A stretch of 64,000 bases of DNA from Synechococcus sp. CC9902 (GTDB lineage Bacteria > Cyanobacteriota > Cyanobacteriia > PCC-6307 > Cyanobiaceae), in NCBI RefSeq assembly GCF_000012505.1, contig NC_007513.1, positions 1,550,001 through 1,614,000 on the forward strand. Reading direction: 5' to 3'. The notes beneath the pieces were generated by a model. It saw only the letters and a program-made list of their open reading frames with translations. It ran no database searches and was not told the origin of the DNA. Below are positions 49,041-58,883 of this stretch, piece after piece. A program made the translations under genes and the position numbers. The stretch's first letter is position 1, and the number at the start of each line of letters is the position of its first letter.

Positions 49041-50420
49041 CTAGACAAGCCTTTCTAATCGAGACTGGATATCCCTACGGAAGCCATCCACATCCAACCG
49101 GTGCATCAACACAGCAGCCACTAAAAATCCAGCGATCTGTAGGCCAAAAACACTGCCATAAGATCCAAAGACATCATCTGGATTCAAAGTTTTAAACAAC
49201 GTGAGCAAACCACCACCACTCATGGTGGCCAAACCACGGGAGTAGGCATACAAAGCACCCCAGATCCCAAGCAGCAAGCCAACCTTGCCAGGCTCAACAA
49301 AGCTGAACATCAACGTAAAGCTGGCATGGATACAAATGCCAAGCGATAGACCGAACAGCATCACAGCAAGCTGGAAACCTTCCAAAAACTGCCACGGCAC
49401 CGATAACAACATCAGAGCTAAAGCCGTCGCAGCAAGAATGGCGCCGAGCTGAGCCGTGCGGACATTCCCCATTCTCTCGACCAGTAGGAATCCACTCAGG
49501 CCAAGTCCAACAAAAAATCCAATGGCCATCAATGCATTCAGTGCCGTTGTGGCACAAAGACTCATGCCAAACAACGCAGCCCCATAGGGCTCAAGCACTG
49601 CATCATTGAGAAACATACTGAAGGTGAATAGGCACAAAACACCTACAAATCGTCCGAACTGAGGGATAGTCCGCAAACAGCCAAATAATTGGAGTAGTTG
49701 CACAGTCTTCGGCGGATCGTTGGCCACATCAGGCATCGCAGATTGAGCTCTTGAATCGCGCGAAACAACCCGATGTTCCACTCCGAGAACTGAGAACAGA
49801 GCAAGCCCAAACAACAGCAACGGACTCACCACAATCAACTGCTCCAGCCCAGACTTCAAAGCATCTCCACTGGCCCCCTCTTCACAGGCTGCTCCAAACA
49901 ATCGAGCGATAAAAGCACTGCCTAGCAAGACTCCCAGCAGTCGCATTCCCCAAATAACAGACAACACACGGGGACGCTCACGCTCGGAGGTGAGATCAAC
50001 AACCAGCGCAGAAAAAGCCGTACCTCCCGCAGAAATCGCCGTACCAATGGCGATCGAAATCAGCGTCAGTACACCGATCCAAACACCCACAAAAGGCTGA
50101 CTTGGCAGGGCCACAGTTTCAGCCAGCTGCAAAACAACCCAGCCCGCCAATCCAAACAGCAACGAAAAAGCCAGAGCACTCTTCACGATGTAAGGCGTCC
50201 GCTTTAGACGCCCTCCAGCGATTCGATCCGACCGGTTACCAAACCAAACCCTGGTGAACCCCATCAGCTGCTGAGACCCAAGCGCGAAAGCAACAACGGC
50301 TGCAGGCAGTCCAATCTCTGCAATCAGCAGCCGATTGAACAAGCCCAGCATCAACACCCCAAGGATCCCAAGGCTCAGCTGAAACAGACCAAGACGAAGG
50401 GCAAGACGAACAACGCGCAC
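49041..50420 (-). CDS. PucC/BCD-family chlorophyll transporter-like protein
   Basis: A 459-residue major-facilitator-type protein with about twelve membrane segments. It belongs to the PucC (bacteriochlorophyll delivery) family, which marine Synechococcus also carries. Typical parts are GFTRVWFGNRSDRIAGGRLKR in the first cytoplasmic loop, and SALVVDLTSERERPRV. It is thought to help deliver chlorophyll to proteins. The start is GTG at 50420. The 193 bases between its end and the photolyase start are AT-rich and hold no further gene. Confidence 0.88.
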   Translation of the reverse strand: MRVVRLALRLGLFQLSLGILGVLMLGLFNRLLIAEIGLPAAVVAFALGSQQLMGFTRVWFGNRSDRIAGGRLKRTPYIVKSALAFSLLFGLAGWVVLQLAETVALPSQPFVGVWIGVLTLISIAIGTAISAGGTAFSALVVDLTSERERPRVLSVIWGMRLLGVLLGSAFIARLFGAACEEGASGDALKSGLEQLIVVSPLLLFGLALFSVLGVEHRVVSRDSRAQSAMPDVANDPPKTVQLLQLFGCLRTIPQFGRFVGVLCLFTFSMFLNDAVLEPYGAALFGMSLCATTALNALMAIGFFVGLGLSGFLLVERMGNVRTAQLGAILAATALALMLLSVPWQFLEGFQLAVMLFGLSLGICIHASFTLMFSFVEPGKVGLLLGIWGALYAYSRGLATMSGGGLLTLFKTLNPDDVFGSYGSVFGLQIAGFLVAAVLMHRLDVDGFRRDIQSRLERLV

Positions 50421-50569
50421 CGACGACTTGACACTTGAAAAACATACTCATTATCCAGGCAAGAGCCGGATCGAGCAGAATTTTCGAGTCAATTGATAGT
50501 TGTCCTCATAAAGAGCCATCCGGCTCAATCGGACCCTCTTTCAACGTGCATTTCAAGACGGCATAACAT

Positions 50570-50600
50570 GAAGTGCTAGCTCAAAACTGAACAGCACTTC
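50570..50600 (-). terminator. Hairpin downstream of tal
   Basis: GAAGTGCT (50570-50577) pairs with AGCACTTC (50593-50600) around a 15-base loop, about 70 bases after the tal stop on the minus strand and upstream of the pucC-like gene. A second, smaller GAGCC/GGCTC hairpin lies at 50513-50526. Either could terminate tal, but neither is followed by a clear T-run. Confidence 0.4.
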
Positions 50601-50670
50601 ACGCAGTTGGAATCAAATATCGTCACCACAAAACTGATACTGGGGTCTCAAATAAGGAGAGCCCAATCAA

Positions 50671-51843
50671 TCATGCTGTAGTCAATGACAATGCAGCACC
50701 AAAGCCCAAACGGACGTCATCAGGTGTTAGGCGGCCATCGTGATCCTGGTCGAGGGCATCAAAAACCGCATCACTACCGAGCCATTCATCGCGGGTGATG
50801 CAACCATCGCCATTGAAATCGTTAAGTAGGAAAATTTCCTGAACAGCGTGACCAAATGCCGATCCACCTTCAACTTCGGCAAGTCGATGGGCAAGTTGCT
50901 GCTCAAGCGTTTCAATCGCCTTACTAAAGCCTTTGATGCCTTCCCCAAGCTTATCGGTGGCCATGCGATCGTCGGCCATCAAGGCATCAAAACCCTCACG
51001 ATCCAATTCAACTTTTTGAGCACCTCCCACCGGATTTGAAGCGTCTAACTTACGAACTAGGGGCTGATTCGTTTCCCGCAGTTGATCAAGAAGTTTGGGT
51101 GAGATTGTGAGAAGGTCGCAACCAGCCAATTCCACAATCTCATCTAGATTGCGGAAACTAGCACCCATCACTTCTGTTTTATAACCAAAACTCTTGTAAT
51201 AGTTGAAGATTTTAGTCACGGAAAGTACACCGGGATCTTCTGCTCCCGGATAGGAATCACGGCCAGTTTCAGCTTTATACCAATCCAAAATACGTCCTAC
51301 AAATGGAGAGATCAACGTGACGCCCGCTTCTGCACAAGCAACGGCCTGTCCGAAACCAAACAGGAGAGTGAGGTTGCAGTGAATGCCTTCTTTTTCCAAA
51401 ACTTCAGCGGCCTTAATCCCCTCCCAAGTCGATGCAATCTTGATCAAGACACGGTCGTTACTAATACCAGCATCGTTGTAAAGACGAATCAGTTTTCGTC
51501 CTTTCTCAATGGTGGCTTCCGTGTCGTAACTCAAACGGGCATCAACTTCCGTCGACACACGGCGAGGAACAATCTTGAGGATCTCCTTACCAAAAATCAC
51601 ACTGATTTCATCGAGTGCTTCACGCACCACCTCCTCAACGGGTGCGTTCTCTCCAATCAATTTGCGAGACGACCGCAAGGCCTCATCAATCAAACTCTGA
51701 TAAGCCGGAATCTGTGCCGCAGCCAGAATCAGCGAGGGATTGGTGGTTGCATCCCGAGGCGTGAACTTTTTGATGGCCTCAAGATCACCGGTATCCGCCA
51801 CAACAACGGTCATCTCGGAGAGCTGCTCAAGCAGACTGGCCAT
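50671..51843 (-). CDS. tal: Transaldolase with C-terminal EF-hands
   Basis: A 390-residue transaldolase of the pentose-phosphate pathway. The Schiff-base Lys135 ([12 protein letters not shown]) and the motif TTNPSLIL are normal for the TalB type. The catalytic part ends near residue 325. After it come two EF-hand loops, [12 protein letters not shown] (residues 342-353) and [12 protein letters not shown] (365-376), each with good Ca2+ ligands. EF-hand tails are known on cyanobacterial transaldolases and suggest calcium-sensitive carbon flow at night, which is inference. Confidence 0.95.
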   Translation of the reverse strand: MASLLEQLSEMTVVVADTGDLEAIKKFTPRDATTNPSLILAAAQIPAYQSLIDEALRSSRKLIGENAPVEEVVREALDEISVIFGKEILKIVPRRVSTEVDARLSYDTEATIEKGRKLIRLYNDAGISNDRVLIKIASTWEGIKAAEVLEKEGIHCNLTLLFGFGQAVACAEAGVTLISPFVGRILDWYKAETGRDSYPGAEDPGVLSVTKIFNYYKSFGYKTEVMGASFRNLDEIVELAGCDLLTISPKLLDQLRETNQPLVRKLDASNPVGGAQKVELDREGFDALMADDRMATDKLGEGIKGFSKAIETLEQQLAHRLAEVEGGSAFGHAVQEIFLLNDFNGDGCITRDEWLGSDAVFDALDQDHDGRLTPDDVRLGFGAALSLTTA

Positions 51844-51891
51844 GGTGCATAAGGCTCTGATCTTTTTAACGTAGCTGCGATTTCCAGGCCG

Positions 51892-53721
51892 TCAGCTCTT
51901 CGTTGGCTTGTTCAAATCAACGGGTTTTGATGGCGCGATTCGCTCCACCACCAACAGCGCATCAATAATCTGTTTTGCAACAGGTACAGCCACCGTCGAG
52001 CCATAGGCATGGGCTCCTTGGGGTTCATCCACAGCCACAAAAACCACATATCGCGGATCTTCGATCGGCAATGTGGCCACGAAGCTACAAATCTTGGCCC
52101 CAGGCAAATAAATCCCGTTCAATGCTTTCTGAGCCGTGCCGGTCTTCCCGCCAATGCGATAGCCCGGCGTTTGCACACCCTTACCACTGCCTTGATCAAC
52201 AACCGATTCCATCCACTGCAAAACAGTGCGCGTCACTTCCGGCCGAAGCAGCTGCTGACCGGAGGGAGGTGCTGCGGGAGCTAGGGCAGCACCTGAACGA
52301 AAGCCCCGGGTGATATGGGGACTCACCAAACGACCATCGTTCGCAAGCATGCCGTGCAACTGAACCAGCTTCAGCGGAGTGAGGGAGAAACCCTGACCAA
52401 AGGCTGTTGTTGCCGGCTCAATCGGTTGGGTCATGAACTGCTCCTTGGTTTTCAGCTGACCAGCAACAGCTCCAGGAAGATCGGTATCAGGGCGTCGGTC
52501 AATGCCCAATCGATGCATCCAGGTCCAATACAACTGATCATCCAGTTGCCGCATCGCTTGGACCATGCCGACATTGCTCGACACCTGGAGAACCTTGGCG
52601 AAATCAATCAAGCCATTGGCTTTCTTGTCGTGGTTGTTAATCGGCCAACCACCAACCATGAGTTGACCGATGTCATGAACGCGGTCGTCGGGTTGAATCG
52701 CCTTCTCCTGTAAAGCCAAGGCCAAGTTGATTGGCTTAAAGGTGGAGCCAGGTTCATAGAGATCCTGAACAGACCACTCACGGAAAAGTCCTGTCGGGAA
52801 ACTCCAATATTGATTGGGGTTGTAAGTCGGAGTCGACGCCAACACCAACAGCTCACCGTTGGTGACATCCATCACGATCGCGGCGCCTTTCTTCGCCTTC
52901 CATTGCGCCACTTGCGCCGCAAGGGCCTTCACCGCCAATTCCTGCAACCTGGAATCCAGCGTGAGCTGAAGTCTTAAGTCGTCGCCGTAAAACACGCCTG
53001 GAGCAAGGTTATCGGGCAAGGGAGTGCCGTCGGCTCCACGCCGGAGGCTCCTGGTCTGTTCATGTCTCACGAGATCGCTATCGCGGCTTTGTTCAAGACC
53101 CGCCTGTGGAACGCGCTCTGCATTGAGGAAGCCGACAACATTGGCAAACAGCGACGCTTGGGGATAAATCCGTTGGGGATAGGCCTCAAGATCAAGCCCG
53201 CTGATGCCAAGCGCCTGAATGCGTTTTGCTGTTTCAGGGTCGAGCTCCTCGCCCAACTTGATTCCCGAGGATCGTGTGCGTAGCGCTATCAACAACTCAG
53301 ACGCTGGAATCGCTAGGTGAGGAGCCAAAAGCTCCACCACATCGGAGGGAGGTCGCACCAAGTTGGGGGGGTCCCCAGGAAGGTTGAAATAACGGGGGTG
53401 GGCCCAAAGACGGAAGCGCTTCTCATCGATCGCGACCAAACGACCGGTGCGATCAACGATCGGTCGACGTTGCCCCAAGGGACGTGTGCGTTGGGTTTGA
53501 AGCTGGCGAGCCTGCTCCTCCAAGACCGGGGCTTGCACCAACTGGAGCCAAGCCATCCGGCCAACGAGGCCCGCCAAGCCAGTGCAAAGGATCAAAAAAA
53601 CAATCCACAAGCGCTTCGGTGGAACTGGCGCCAACGAAACAACCCTTGAACGGGTCCGATTTGTAGACGTGCGCGACGGACGACGCGACCGCTGCTCAGG
53701 GCGGGAGCGTCTCGCCATCAA
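51892..53721 (-). CDS. ftsI: Division-specific transpeptidase FtsI (PBP3-type)
   Basis: A 609-residue class B penicillin-binding protein that cross-links septal peptidoglycan. It has a basic cytoplasmic start, one membrane anchor (LWIVFLILCTGLAGLVGRMA), a PBP dimerisation domain, and the transpeptidase motifs STFK (EPGSTFKPI), SSN (VSSNVGM) and KTGT. The start overlaps the ftsL-like gene by four bases (ATGA), a classic arrangement in division clusters. Confidence 0.95.
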   Translation of the reverse strand: MMARRSRPEQRSRRPSRTSTNRTRSRVVSLAPVPPKRLWIVFLILCTGLAGLVGRMAWLQLVQAPVLEEQARQLQTQRTRPLGQRRPIVDRTGRLVAIDEKRFRLWAHPRYFNLPGDPPNLVRPPSDVVELLAPHLAIPASELLIALRTRSSGIKLGEELDPETAKRIQALGISGLDLEAYPQRIYPQASLFANVVGFLNAERVPQAGLEQSRDSDLVRHEQTRSLRRGADGTPLPDNLAPGVFYGDDLRLQLTLDSRLQELAVKALAAQVAQWKAKKGAAIVMDVTNGELLVLASTPTYNPNQYWSFPTGLFREWSVQDLYEPGSTFKPINLALALQEKAIQPDDRVHDIGQLMVGGWPINNHDKKANGLIDFAKVLQVSSNVGMVQAMRQLDDQLYWTWMHRLGIDRRPDTDLPGAVAGQLKTKEQFMTQPIEPATTAFGQGFSLTPLKLVQLHGMLANDGRLVSPHITRGFRSGAALAPAAPPSGQQLLRPEVTRTVLQWMESVVDQGSGKGVQTPGYRIGGKTGTAQKALNGIYLPGAKICSFVATLPIEDPRYVVFVAVDEPQGAHAYGSTVAVPVAKQIIDALLVVERIAPSKPVDLNKPTKS

Positions 53722-54155
53722 TACCCCGAGCGTGGCCGCTGGAACATCACCTCACCAATCGAAGCGGCCAACGACGCATGGGTCGAAGGCTGGGTGGTGG
53801 AGATAGGCCGCTCAACATGAACCAGATTGGCCACTTGCGTCGGGACGAGGCTGGCCGGCTGAGTGGTGCTCCTCAACAGATGCTGTTCCATCACAGCCGT
53901 TGATTCAGTCAAGCGATGGGCCTGAATGCGCGTCGACTCAAGACGATTGAAGGCAACGGTCCAACGGTGCTGCCAGTGCAGGGTCAAACCAGCCAACACA
54001 GCAGCAGCGCCTACAACCCCCAGCAGGGTGCCGTCCATCAGACGGTGCACGCCCCCTAACCAGGGCGACCGCCTGGCAACGCGTCCAGACGACAAAGAAC
54101 CTTGAATGAGCTCTAAGGTCCGAGTCGTTGAGCGCTTTTCCGGAGCGGCTACCAC
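53718..54155 (-). CDS. FtsL-like small membrane protein
   Basis: A 145-residue protein with a basic N-terminus, one membrane helix (LLGVVGAAAVLAGLTLHW) and a following heptad-like helix (AFNRLESTRIQAHRLTESTAVMEQHLL). This layout, size and the direct upstream position before ftsI fit FtsL, a short coiled-coil partner of the FtsW/FtsI septal machine. The sequence itself is poorly conserved, so the call rests mostly on layout and place. The start is GTG at 54155. Confidence 0.65.
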   Translation of the reverse strand: MVAAPEKRSTTRTLELIQGSLSSGRVARRSPWLGGVHRLMDGTLLGVVGAAAVLAGLTLHWQHRWTVAFNRLESTRIQAHRLTESTAVMEQHLLRSTTQPASLVPTQVANLVHVERPISTTQPSTHASLAASIGEVMFQRPRSGY

Positions 54156-54208
54156 CCTGGGAATAGCGAATAAGTAAGTGAACCACCTGCTTCAAGGAGC
54201 GGCAAGGC

Positions 54209-55471
54209 TCAGAGCACAAGCAAATTGAGAAAGGTGACGGCATTCCAAAGGGCATGCATCAACACCGATGGAAGGAGTCGGCCCGTGCTGACGCGCACCA
54301 ATGCCAAACCAATGCCGAGCACAGTCAAAGGTGCCAACTCACCGATGCTGATGTGGGCCATGGCAAACAACAGGGCACTCAGCACAACGCCCCCCGCGGT
54401 GCCCCAGCGCTTAGCCAAAACCGGAAGAAGCGCTCCGCGAAAAATGGTCTCTTCAAACAGCGGCGCCAACACCACAGCTGTTAACCCGAGAAGAAACAGA
54501 GCCAGCGGATCTTGGCTACCCAAAACGAGCTCCAATAGGGGATTGCTACCTCCGGGATCGCCGACCAAACGAACCAAAAGCCAACCCGTTGCCACCACCA
54601 CAGGCGTCACCATCAGCCAACCTCCAATGGCAGACGAGATCGCTCCGGGCCATGGCTGCCAGCGCCACTGGAGCCATCCCCCTTTGGGTGCATGAGCTCG
54701 AGGCAGCGCCTTGAGCTGACGCCAAAGGATGAACAAACTTGGCAGGGCCATCACGCTGTAATTAATCACCACCGTGACGGCCTCCCGCCGTGGACTTTCA
54801 AGCCCTGCGGTGAAGCTTGAGACCAACGGCAGGGCGACCAATGGCACGCCGACGGCGCTGATCACTACAAAACCGCCAGCCACCAACAGCACCACATCGA
54901 TCAGGCTGAGGGCGGGCCCATCCACAGCCGGCCAAGGCTGAAGGCGCCCCCGCAGAGCTCGGACGATTTGAACCAACAACAGCAAACTGCCCACCAGCAC
55001 GGTGAGTAGGGGCAACAGGCCACTCACGGCGAGACGCCACGCCGCTGCTGACGCCACATCGGCATCCACACAACCGTCAACGCTCGATGGTTGTCGCTCA
55101 CAGATCAAACGCCGGATGAGCGGATCAGCTAGCCAGCGGTTCTCCACCACAGGCGGTTCCTGATCCGACCGCAGCAATTCCAGCAGCAACTGCTGCCGGT
55201 CATTACGGTCCGCTGGTGCGCTGCCCTCCAAGGCTTGAAGCAAAGCATCGCGGGGATCTTCGCCCAACAGCACCGGTTGCAATGACGGTGGCACTGCTGG
55301 CTGAGCCAACAACGACAGCTCCTGTTGTTGGAGGGTTAGTGACGGGGAAACCGATGGTCTTGAAAGACTGTCAACAAGCCCTGACAGCCAAATTGCCCCT
55401 GCCAAAAGCAGCGAAATAGCCGCCAGAAACACCTTCCAACGCGGAGAAACCTGGCGTGACGAACTGGACAC
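54209..55471 (-). CDS. CPBP intramembrane metalloprotease (Abi/Rce1 type)
   Basis: A 420-residue membrane protein with about eight helices in its C-terminal two thirds and a CPBP/Abi signature: the EETIFRGALL motif (Glu-Glu-x3-Arg), then a histidine in AMAHISIGELAPL and HALWNAVTFL near the end. Family members are glutamate/histidine-type intramembrane proteases, or help process proteins and peptides. The N-terminal third is a soluble loop between membrane helices. It starts with GTG at 55471, divergent from the tandem phosphatase gene. Confidence 0.88.
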   Translation of the reverse strand: MSSSSRQVSPRWKVFLAAISLLLAGAIWLSGLVDSLSRPSVSPSLTLQQQELSLLAQPAVPPSLQPVLLGEDPRDALLQALEGSAPADRNDRQQLLLELLRSDQEPPVVENRWLADPLIRRLICERQPSSVDGCVDADVASAAAWRLAVSGLLPLLTVLVGSLLLLVQIVRALRGRLQPWPAVDGPALSLIDVVLLVAGGFVVISAVGVPLVALPLVSSFTAGLESPRREAVTVVINYSVMALPSLFILWRQLKALPRAHAPKGGWLQWRWQPWPGAISSAIGGWLMVTPVVVATGWLLVRLVGDPGGSNPLLELVLGSQDPLALFLLGLTAVVLAPLFEETIFRGALLPVLAKRWGTAGGVVLSALLFAMAHISIGELAPLTVLGIGLALVRVSTGRLLPSVLMHALWNAVTFLNLLVL

Positions 55472-55547
55472 CTGGTGAGGGCGATGTCTTCTGATTGTCC
55501 CTCTGCAGCCCTTGCCCCATACGATGGCCGCGCATTGAAGCCAAACG

Positions 55548-56882
55548 GTGTCCCTTCGCCTTCTCCTGGTCCGTCACGGTCTGAGCAGCTTCAACAAAGA
55601 GCGCCGGATCCAAGGGCGCGACGACCTTTCCAACCTCACGGACGAAGGCCACGAACAGGCCAGATCGCTGGGACGAACCCTCAAGGAGGTCAGCATCGAT
55701 GCGGTGTACAGCTCTCCGCTGAAACGAGCTGCCTCCACCACCGCATCCCTCCTCGAGGGGCGCGGTGGCGAATCACCAGCCACCACGTTTGACCAGGGAC
55801 TTCTGGAAGTTGATCTCGAGCCATGGTCAGGTCAGAGCATCGAGGAGCTCATCGAACGTCATCCAGACGATTACAGCTTGTGGAAACGCCAGCCTCTGGA
55901 ACTCGAATTGCAGCGTCGCGATGGCTCGACCTACAAACCGCTTGTTGAACTACAAGCGCAGGCGCACCAGTTCATCGAAGACCTGATCCAACGTCATCCG
56001 GTGGAGAGCGATGCCACCGTTCTTGTGGTGGCCCACAACGCCATCCTGCGCTGTTTGATGCTCGCCCTCCTCGGTGAACCAGAGCGGGGGTTTCGACGGT
56101 TGCGGGTCGACAACACCTCCCTCTCGATTTTTAATCTGCGCCCCGGCATTGGGGGCGAGGGCCCTCAAGTGCAAATCGAATGCCTGAACAACACCACCCA
56201 CCTTCAACCCCTACCCCCCAAAGGTGAGGGTGCTCGCTTGATTTTGGTCCGCCACGGAGAAACGGATTGGAATAAAGCTGGGCGATTCCAGGGCCAAATC
56301 GACATCCCTCTCAATGACAACGGTCGAGGCCAAGCCGCAGCTGCGCGCGACTTTCTGAGCAACGTGACGATCAATCGGGCCTGGAGCAGCACCATGTCGC
56401 GGCCCACTGAAACCGCCGAAATCATTCTTCAAGCCCATCCCAACGCTCCTCTGAGCCAAACGGAAGGGTTGGTAGAAATCGGCCATGGCCTCTGGGAAGG
56501 AAAGCTGGAATCGGAAATCCGGGACGGATGGTCGGAGCTTTTGGATACCTGGAAGCAGCGTCCAGAAACAGTGCAAATGCCGGAGGGCGAAACGATTCAG
56601 GACGTTTGGGCCCGGTCGGTGAAGAGCTGGGGCGACATTGCTACCAGCCTGAAATCGGAGGAAACGGCCCTTGTGGTAGCCCACGATGCTGTGAACAAGA
56701 CGATCCTTTGCGATCTCCTGGGACTCACACCAGCGGACATTTGGGCCGTCAAACAGGGCAATGGCGGTGTCACCGTTGTCGACATCCCTTCGGATTCCGG
56801 CCAGCCTGCGGTGGTGACTTGCCTCAATCTCACGTCCCACTTCGGCAGCGTGATTGACCGCACAGCTGCAGGCGCCCTCTAA
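55548..56882 (+). CDS. Tandem histidine-phosphatase (phosphoglycerate mutase-like) protein
   Basis: A 444-residue protein made of two histidine phosphatase domains, residues 1-200 and 225-444. Both have the catalytic RHG motif (LLVRHGLSSFN and ILVRHGETDWN) and a second catalytic histidine (VVAHNAIL and VVAHDAVN), so both look active. Such proteins act as phosphoserine phosphatases, phosphoglycerate mutases or general phosphatases; the substrate is unknown. The start is GTG at 55548. The gene is followed by the dihydroorotase-like gene after five bases. Confidence 0.9.
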   Translation: MSLRLLLVRHGLSSFNKERRIQGRDDLSNLTDEGHEQARSLGRTLKEVSIDAVYSSPLKRAASTTASLLEGRGGESPATTFDQGLLEVDLEPWSGQSIEELIERHPDDYSLWKRQPLELELQRRDGSTYKPLVELQAQAHQFIEDLIQRHPVESDATVLVVAHNAILRCLMLALLGEPERGFRRLRVDNTSLSIFNLRPGIGGEGPQVQIECLNNTTHLQPLPPKGEGARLILVRHGETDWNKAGRFQGQIDIPLNDNGRGQAAAARDFLSNVTINRAWSSTMSRPTETAEIILQAHPNAPLSQTEGLVEIGHGLWEGKLESEIRDGWSELLDTWKQRPETVQMPEGETIQDVWARSVKSWGDIATSLKSEETALVVAHDAVNKTILCDLLGLTPADIWAVKQGNGGVTVVDIPSDSGQPAVVTCLNLTSHFGSVIDRTAAGAL

Positions 56883-56887
56883 CCGCT

Positions 56888-58150
56888 ATGGACAACACCC
56901 TGCTGCTCGATCCGGTTCGCATCCTGCCTGGCATCGGCCAGTCGGTTGAGCAGGGGGCTGTCCTGGTGGAGAAGGGGGTTCTAACGGCGTTTGACGGCGA
57001 TGCCCGTCAAAAGGCCAAGGCCTTAGGGCTGCCCCCCACAGAAGCGCCTGAGCAACTGCTCGCTCCATGCTTAGTGGATCCCCACTCCATTCTGGAAACA
57101 CCGTTTAGCGGTGATCACGAAACCATTGAAAGCCTGCGGCGTTGCGCCGCCTCAGGCGGCTATGGACAAGTGGCTCTTTTGCCCCGTGGCCGAACCTGGC
57201 GAGACCAACCAGAGTGCCTTCAAGGCTTTTCCAAAGACCCCAAGAACGGCGTTCAACTTCACCTTTGGGGAGGGTTCAGCCAGGGTGGAACATCCGAACG
57301 GTTAGCGCCCCATGGCGACTTGCTCGAACACGGCGCCATTGGATTAGCCGACGACGATGCCCTGATTTCACCTCAGTTACTGGAACAGGGCTTGGTCCTC
57401 GGAGAAATGGGCAGTTGCCCTGTTCTCGTCGCCCCGCGGGACCCCTGCCTACAGGGGTCTGGCATGGTGCGGGAGGGGGTCGAAACACTGCGGGCTGGAT
57501 GGCCCCCAGACCCCATGAGCAGTGAGATCCTCCCTATCAGCCAACTGCTGGCGTTACATCAACGCCACCCCGATCGACAACTGCGCCTAATGAACCTGTC
57601 CACCGCTGCAGCGGTGGAGCAACTCGTGGCCTTTGGAGACCATCCACCCTTAAGCAGTGTCAACTGGTGGCATCTCCTTGCAGATCGCAATGGTTTGGCT
57701 GCGGACGATCCTGGCTGGCGGGTTCGTCCCTCCCTCGGGGGGGGGCAAGACCGAGAACGGCTCATTGATGCCGTGCTCAGTCAAACCATCACAGCGATTT
57801 CAGTTCATGCGGTGTCGCTCGATGACGAGGACATGCTGTTGCCCCCAGATCAGCGACCTCCAGGGCTCTGCGGCCATCACCTGGTTCTCCCCACTCTTTG
57901 GGATGCCCTCGTTCGGCAACGGAACACGTCAGTGGAACAACTCTGGCAGGCCTTGAGTTTTGGCCCATCGGCTCTAATCGATCAACCACCGGAAGAACTA
58001 CGCCGCGGCAGTCGACGCTGGCTCCTCTTTGATCCCAACCATGAATGGACCGTCCGCCGGGACGACCCCCAAGCTCCCCGGGGGGCCAACATGCCGTACC
58101 TCGGTCAAGCGATGAAAGGACGCGTGGTCGCCTGCGGACTTAATCGCTGA
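56888..58150 (+). CDS. Dihydroorotase-like protein, probably inactive
   Basis: A 420-residue amidohydrolase-fold protein clearly related to dihydroorotase. The metal-binding DxHxH motif is degraded: PCLVDPHSILETP keeps Asp64 and His66 but has Ile68 in place of the second His. The C-terminal Asp of DHAPH is also replaced (ISVHAVSLDDED). Non-catalytic dihydroorotases that support aspartate carbamoyltransferase are known, so a structural role in pyrimidine synthesis is plausible. It is five bases after the phosphatase gene and overlaps lepB tail to tail by 11 bases. Confidence 0.82.
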   Translation: MDNTLLLDPVRILPGIGQSVEQGAVLVEKGVLTAFDGDARQKAKALGLPPTEAPEQLLAPCLVDPHSILETPFSGDHETIESLRRCAASGGYGQVALLPRGRTWRDQPECLQGFSKDPKNGVQLHLWGGFSQGGTSERLAPHGDLLEHGAIGLADDDALISPQLLEQGLVLGEMGSCPVLVAPRDPCLQGSGMVREGVETLRAGWPPDPMSSEILPISQLLALHQRHPDRQLRLMNLSTAAAVEQLVAFGDHPPLSSVNWWHLLADRNGLAADDPGWRVRPSLGGGQDRERLIDAVLSQTITAISVHAVSLDDEDMLLPPDQRPPGLCGHHLVLPTLWDALVRQRNTSVEQLWQALSFGPSALIDQPPEELRRGSRRWLLFDPNHEWTVRRDDPQAPRGANMPYLGQAMKGRVVACGLNR

Positions 58151-58832
58151 GGGGGCCAATACGAGCCGGAGGCCAGAACCGAAACACGGCACGGCCAATG
58201 ATTTGATCATCGGGGAGGAAGGGTCCACCTGGCCAACGGCGGGCGTCCTGACTGTTCCTGCGGTTATCGCCAAGAACCACCACCTTGCCCTTCGGAACTG
58301 ATGCATACAGCCCCTTGCAACCGGGCATCCCGCTACCGGTTATGCAGTAATTAGAGACGTAGGACTCCTCAAAACGCTTGCCGTTAATCGATACCTGCCC
58401 TTGAGCATTCACCTCGATGACATCACCAGGCACGCCAACGACACGCTTAATCCATGCTTCGCACTCTGGATAACGCTGCAAAAGCACCCGATCGACAACC
58501 CAGCTCACCCCTGGGAAGGTGACTAATCCACACTTCAAGGGATCCGGGCGGCCGGCATCTAGCATCCAAACCGGGTCAAATGCAGTCGGTGAATTGAACA
58601 CAACGATGTCGCCTCGGCGGGGCGGCTTTGCTTTGTAGGAAAGCTTTTCAACGATCAATTTGTCGCCGACCTGCAGGCCTGGAAGCATCGATCCCGATGG
58701 GATATACCGCGCCTCAAAGGCAAACTGCCGAATCAGAAGATAGATGGAAACAGTGAATAGGAATGGAGCCCAGAACTCCCATATGGCACTGACTTTGCTT
58801 GACACACCCGAAGGGTCTTTCTCCGCGTTCAA
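58140..58832 (-). CDS. lepB: Signal peptidase I
   Basis: About 230 residues of a type I signal peptidase, which cuts signal peptides from exported proteins. The catalytic Ser is in YIPSGSMLPGLQVGD and the Lys in WIKRVVGVPGDVIEV, followed by VVLGDNRRNSQDAR. One membrane anchor (FLFTVSIYLLIRQFAFEA) precedes the catalytic Ser. The start is uncertain: TTG 58832 avoids overlap with the divergent gene, whereas ATG 58922 would add 30 residues that do not resemble the family. Confidence 0.9.
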   Translation of the reverse strand: MNAEKDPSGVSSKVSAIWEFWAPFLFTVSIYLLIRQFAFEARYIPSGSMLPGLQVGDKLIVEKLSYKAKPPRRGDIVVFNSPTAFDPVWMLDAGRPDPLKCGLVTFPGVSWVVDRVLLQRYPECEAWIKRVVGVPGDVIEVNAQGQVSINGKRFEESYVSNYCITGSGMPGCKGLYASVPKGKVVVLGDNRRNSQDARRWPGGPFLPDDQIIGRAVFRFWPPARIGPLSD

Positions 58833-58883
58833 TGTGGGCAGGCTCGATCTTTGCGCCCACGATAGGAGCAGCGTGTATCCGAC

